Of a DNA stretch of 64,000 nt, positions 59,661 to 64,000 are shown piece after piece. The notes under the pieces were generated by a model. That model made no database searches, was not told where the DNA came from, and worked only from the letters and a program-made list of their open reading frames with translations. Each line of letters starts with the position of its first letter. Positions within the stretch are counted from its first letter, which is position 1. A program made the translations under genes and the position numbers. Location: contig VTFK01000242.1 of assembly GCA_009617715.1 (NCBI GenBank), positions 434,001 to 498,000 of the forward strand, written 5' to 3'. This stretch comes from Plectrocnemia conspersa (Eukaryota; Arthropoda; Insecta; Trichoptera; Polycentropodidae).

Positions 59661-60840
59661 AATAACTAAACACACAAAAAAAATGTTACCCGGTGTCGTA
59701 TACATGTATGTATAATACACGCGTGTGTAATATATACCGTTATCATAGGGGAAAACAGATAACGCAGTATGTATTCAATATTAATATATGATACCTAAGT
59801 AGGCATATTCTTATAAAACATGTAAAATTAGCATATATATTCTTTCTCTCATAAATCGTTGCATTTATATAAAACATACTTTATTAATTTAGTTGTATTT
59901 AAAAGCGAAATCGTTTTTAAAAAAATATATACTTTTGAGAAATATTACAAAAAAGTGTTTAAATACATTCTTATTCAAATTCTTTGTAAAAAATAATTTA
60001 TTATTTCATTTTTTATTGAATTCCAGTTAAATTGTGATATTTATTTAAATAATCTAATTTTATAGGTACATTACTTATTTATTAAAGGCGCTTAAAAAAA
60101 CTTCGTTACTCACGTAGTATATAAAAATAATCGAGCGATATATTTTCATAAGAGAACTTAATGTGAAGCATTGAGTCCCTAAATTCAGGATTTTAGTAGA
60201 AAATAGCAAAAATAATAACTGCAGAAGGAAAATAAATAGTTAACGGAGGGCACATCTGGGCGTGTGTATAAAAGGGAATGAAATTTATACGCCAAATTAA
60301 GGGCAATAATTCAATCAATATCGGCGAGTTTCGCTTGTGGACAAATAGGAAATAAACCGTTGGTACCGCGGTCAATATTGACACTCGACTCACATCGACC
60401 TGATCCTTGAGTGGACAGGGGACCGTATATATACACATGTATATGTAATATGTATGTGTGTCTACAGATACAACTACATAATTTATTGACCTTTTTCAGC
60501 TGTAAAGTATTTGAATTACGCTTTTGTAAAATCAATTAGAATTATTCGAGGCAATATTTAAATAAAATATATTACATATTTATTTTTTATAAATATAAAA
60601 CTGAAAGTTTCCTGTAAATAATACTATTAGGTATTCCTAAAATGAATGTCGTTTCTTATAGTATTTTTTATTAAAACTGTGTTTTGATGCACTTCACATT
60701 TCGATATTAAAAAAAATTGGCCGCAACATTTTTTACAAGTGAAACATTTCATTTAAATTAAAGTCCTTATTTTTTATTGTAGTAAATCTTCAATTGTTAA
60801 ATGAGCTACGGATATTGTTGATCTAATAATTATTTCGTTC
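59660..60840. other. AT-rich DNA with small balanced patch
   Basis: A patch at 60230-60430 is less AT-rich, with minus frames 60193-60438 and 60311-60535 lacking any domain. Otherwise nothing. Confidence 0.35.
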
Positions 60841-61165
60841 ACTCTGGAGTACCGCAGGATCCTATTTGGGTCATCTACTCTTTGTTAACGACATACATGT
60901 GTTAAATAATAATTCGAAATACTTATTATATGCTTGAGAGTATTGTTACAAATTCGGATTCATTCCTTTTACAGAATGGAGTCGCTGTGGAAGTGGTTGA
61001 TTGACAATCGACCAAGTGTCACGTTGTTATATTTTCCTAATCCCCTGGCCCAACGGAACTCTTTCAGTTTAGGTGCAGGTATTTTAAGCAGAAATGTTTC
61101 GTCGATGACTTGAGAGTGACTTTCGAGCAGGAATGGAGTTTTTTATGCACATCGCCAAAGTTTAA
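60840..61165 (+). pseudogene. Second, older Jockey-type LINE fragment
   Basis: Pieces in changing frames correspond to the LINE at 55.5-55.9 kb. GSYLGHLLFVNDIH corresponds to GSNLGPLLFVLFINDI (motif B). LLYA near 60925 matches the start of motif C, but the Asp pair is lost. MESLWKWLIDNRPSV matches LDSLWRWASVNRLPF. AGILSRNVSS and DLRVTFEQEWSF (frame-shifted) match GGNILTRETFTKDLGITFES. Many indels make it much older than the 54.5-kb copy. Only about 320 bp remain. Confidence 0.65.
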
Positions 61166-62220
61166 AGTGCTTATCTATGTTTTTTCATTATGTTTAAATG
61201 TTTATTATTTTTTGTATAATTGAGCAAACCTGTGTGTATATTAGTGACATATCTTTTAATCATTTCTAACTATTATTGCAGGTTACAATCAATAGATGTC
61301 ACTATACGCGACATATCACGATATTAATCTGTGAGATAAGGAGGATATAGGAAAACCCAATCTGTGTGAGTGATCAAAATTTAAATTCTATAATATTACT
61401 AATTCTAAGACACAATACAAATTGGAGCTAGGGTTCTCATATGATTCGAATCCAAGTCTTTTGGAAAGGATTTAGTGGTTTACTACAATGATAAATGTCT
61501 GTTGTAACGTATTCGAAAGTATTGTGCAGGTTTTATATTTTATGGTTTCTGGCATATTGCGTTTTGTTTAAATTGGGATTTTTCTTAAGGGTCAATAAAT
61601 ATTGCGTCATTTTTTAATAAACGACGCTTTCTGATGTGGAATTATAGGGTCTCATATACAGTAATACAAATAAAATATTGACATTTCATTTTTGTTATAA
61701 GTATAAAACGCGCTTTGAACAAGTTCAAAATGTATTATACAGCACAAAATTATGAATATATTATAATAAAACATATTTTTGAGTATTTCATTGATATAGA
61801 AATCTTGCAAAAAATTTTTACATCTACAATTCTAAATTAACAGTTAATAAACAGTCGAAACAACTAAAAATACAAATACACAATGAAACTATTTTTTTTA
61901 TGTAATACATATAATAGTATTTAATTATGCGTTACATATTGACATGATTTGTTTAGTTTTATATCTAAATAATATAATCTTGCTATTTATATAATGATTA
62001 TGTGGATAGTGACTTTTAAAATATTTTAATTAAAATTATTCGTTATAATAAAAACTATTATTTATCTATTTATTTTATCAACAATTTTTTATTGAGGGTG
62101 TAAATTTTCTCAGCAGTAAATTGATTTTTAGAATTAATTTTAGGCGCGATATTGTCATACAAGTATTTTTTAATTAAAATGATTTATTTTCCTAATTAAA
62201 TAGTATAGCAAACTTCGGGT
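61165..62220. other. AT-rich DNA, nothing recognised
   Basis: No feature supported. Confidence 0.4.
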
Positions 62221-62650
62221 TTTAAGTCCGAATGGGTAAGAATATGCAGATAAAATAAACGCCGGAAAAGCTGATTATTTTAATAGGCATATATAAAAAC
62301 CACATATAAATTAAAATGTAGCTGCCGTTAATCGGCGGAGTCGAAATAGCAGCTCTTGAAAGTCAAGGAGTTTTCGCCGGAGTGTCGAGTTGAATTATTA
62401 TCGGCTGTAATTTGTCTTGTGTTGTGCTTCTTTAGGGTTGAATTTCTAGAGGTTCTCCTTCCGTCTGTCTTTCCCTCTCTTTGCCCGTCTGGCTTATGTG
62501 ACCAAGTGTCACATCTTCTATATTGAAGATTCGAGTTAGCTCTGGTGAATTGCAGATGGGGATGTTGATGGGCCAACTGCTTTGCTTCTTGAACACACAT
62601 ATGAAATATGTTTCCGCCTTAAAACTGAAACTGACTACTATCGGCGATCA
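62220..62650. promoter_or_regulatory. Candidate regulatory island
   Basis: Balanced sequence with a pyrimidine-rich run (ttccgtctgtctttccctct). The 90-aa minus frame 62328-62600 is low in information and not recognised. Confidence 0.2.
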
Positions 62651-64000
62651 TTAATAAATAAGTAAAAATATCAATATTTATTTTGCGTAGAGTAGAAAGC
62701 ATTGTATATCACACATCTTTTCCAAACAAAGATTTTTTTTCGGGTACTTAGCACGGGATGGATGCTAATAGGTGGTCCGCGAAATATTAACAAATATTAA
62801 CGCTTTTTCTTCCATCGTTAAGACCTTATTTTCGAGACAAGCTAGCATTTACTTTATTTGTCCAAAATGATAGTTGAAATGAATTTTAAATTAATTATAC
62901 AAATAATACCCATAACTTTTTTAGATAAGCATACATATAAAAAGCGATAAATATGTTTAAAAATCGAATAATTAGTTTTTTTGCAAATCTATTTATAAAA
63001 CATAAAGTATCATATTAATAAGGAATATTTAGTTATATACGAAATCTCAGATGAGCGTTGAAAAGAATAAAATTTAATTTGTATCAACTGAAAAAAATAT
63101 AGTAAAACTTTAATATTATTTAATTTGTTATGATTTTTATTGTAAAATTTGTGACGGTTAGTGAATTTTCCATTCAAGAGAAAATTTGAAAACTTGTTTA
63201 TGTTGTGTATATAGTATGAGTTGTATGTGTCCGTGTCCCCCTAGCCACGTATCCATTTCCTATTGATATTGCTCGACATTCTTCTTCATTTCCTGTTGAA
63301 GGGTGTCGCACTTCCTGCCTTGTAGAGCTTTCGGGTTTAATTCTACACTTGCAGAGAGAAAGCTCCGTCGCGAGGATTTTCTCGTCGCTGCTAAATTAAA
63401 CTTTAATTGTGGATATACACTACCTTAGTTTGCCTCGCCGGAAAATACTGAAAACTATAAAGCTCGATAAATCTCTAAGAAAGTGTGTGTGTGTGAAGAT
63501 ATTCCATTTTTTTAAATTTATTATATACAACATGTTTAATAATATATTTATTTATTATAAAAATATGAATTGTTTTATATATAGGTATTGTCTTATTTGA
63601 TTATTTAATTATGTTCATTAACATTTCATTATGTAATTTATACATATTTAAATCTATTTATTGTAAGTTCTATTCTTACAATACAAAATTACTGCTTATT
63701 ATTATTACATTTGACTTCTTACATTTAACTTTAATATATTAACCTTAAACTATTACTAAATATTACTCAGATTTTCGTTTAATGAACTCACTGTTATATT
63801 TCTATTATCACGTACATGGCATACTAATTAATATATAATATCGCTCGAGTATGAATTAATCATAAAATGCTTGTCTTAAATTAAAACATTGAAGCACAAC
63901 CGTTTTAATATGTAATATAAAGTAATATATAGTTAACTAGTATCACTGTTTTGTATTAAATAAGTATTTATTATAAAAAAGTTTTTTTTTTAATTTTGAA
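62650..64000. other. AT-rich DNA with small balanced patch
   Basis: Only 63230-63400 is less AT-rich, with pyrimidine-rich text and no frame. The rest is background. Confidence 0.35.

Noticed and set aside
1..64000. CRISPR array, operon or other prokaryotic system
   Set aside because: No regularly spaced repeats with unique spacers, no gene packing, and eukaryotic transposons throughout.

Overview
The window is eukaryotic and looks like non-genic DNA from an arthropod, most likely an insect. It is very AT-rich, has almost no long reading frames, has no operon-like packing, and is littered with decayed transposons of types common in insects: mariner, Tc1, pogo/Tigger, hAT, Jockey-type LINE, CsRn1-type Ty3/gypsy and Penelope-like. 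I cannot name the species. No complete host protein-coding gene is recognisable. The best reading is a large intron or gene desert.

Layout. From 1 to 44.4 kb, AT-rich DNA alternates with islands of more balanced composition, a few hundred bases each (for example 8.75-9.42, 14.2-14.7, 23.2-23.9, 26.5-27.1, 39.0-39.4, 42.1-42.65 and 43.5-44.4 kb). They carry homeodomain-type TAAT sites but no convincing coding exon, and are the best candidates for conserved regulatory DNA. Between them lie remnants of Tc1 (3.2-3.8 kb), hAT (7.5-7.9 and 11.3-12.1 kb), Tigger (13.2-13.9 kb) and a mariner-like element (25.5-26.2 kb), two miniature inverted-repeat elements (22.6 and 28.25 kb), and several dispersed repeats present two or three times. 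A CpG-rich promoter-like block with a minus-strand splice-donor consensus lies at 44.27-44.42 kb. A small GC-rich LTR element with a tRNA-Trp primer-binding site follows at 44.84-45.90 kb.

From 47.56 to 49.80 kb lies the most remarkable object: two long overlapping frames (495 and about 253 residues) that together follow the layout of a Penelope-like retroelement protein. The reverse-transcriptase part has lost its catalytic motifs and much of its thumb region. The GIY-YIG endonuclease part is well kept. The only frame break falls at the position of the catalytic YxDD box. An array of degenerate 390-bp direct repeats follows immediately (49.87 to about 51 kb).

From 54.5 to 61.2 kb is a transposon cluster: a Jockey-type LINE with a 3' stem-loop, a minus-strand hAT fragment abutting it, an internally deleted mariner, and a second LINE fragment. 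Between these is a minus-strand reading frame (57.77-58.04 kb) with a membrane segment and possible splice acceptor, which may be a host terminal exon. The last 3 kb are AT-rich DNA with two small islands.

All family assignments come from reading motifs by eye. No database search, alignment score or expression evidence was available.
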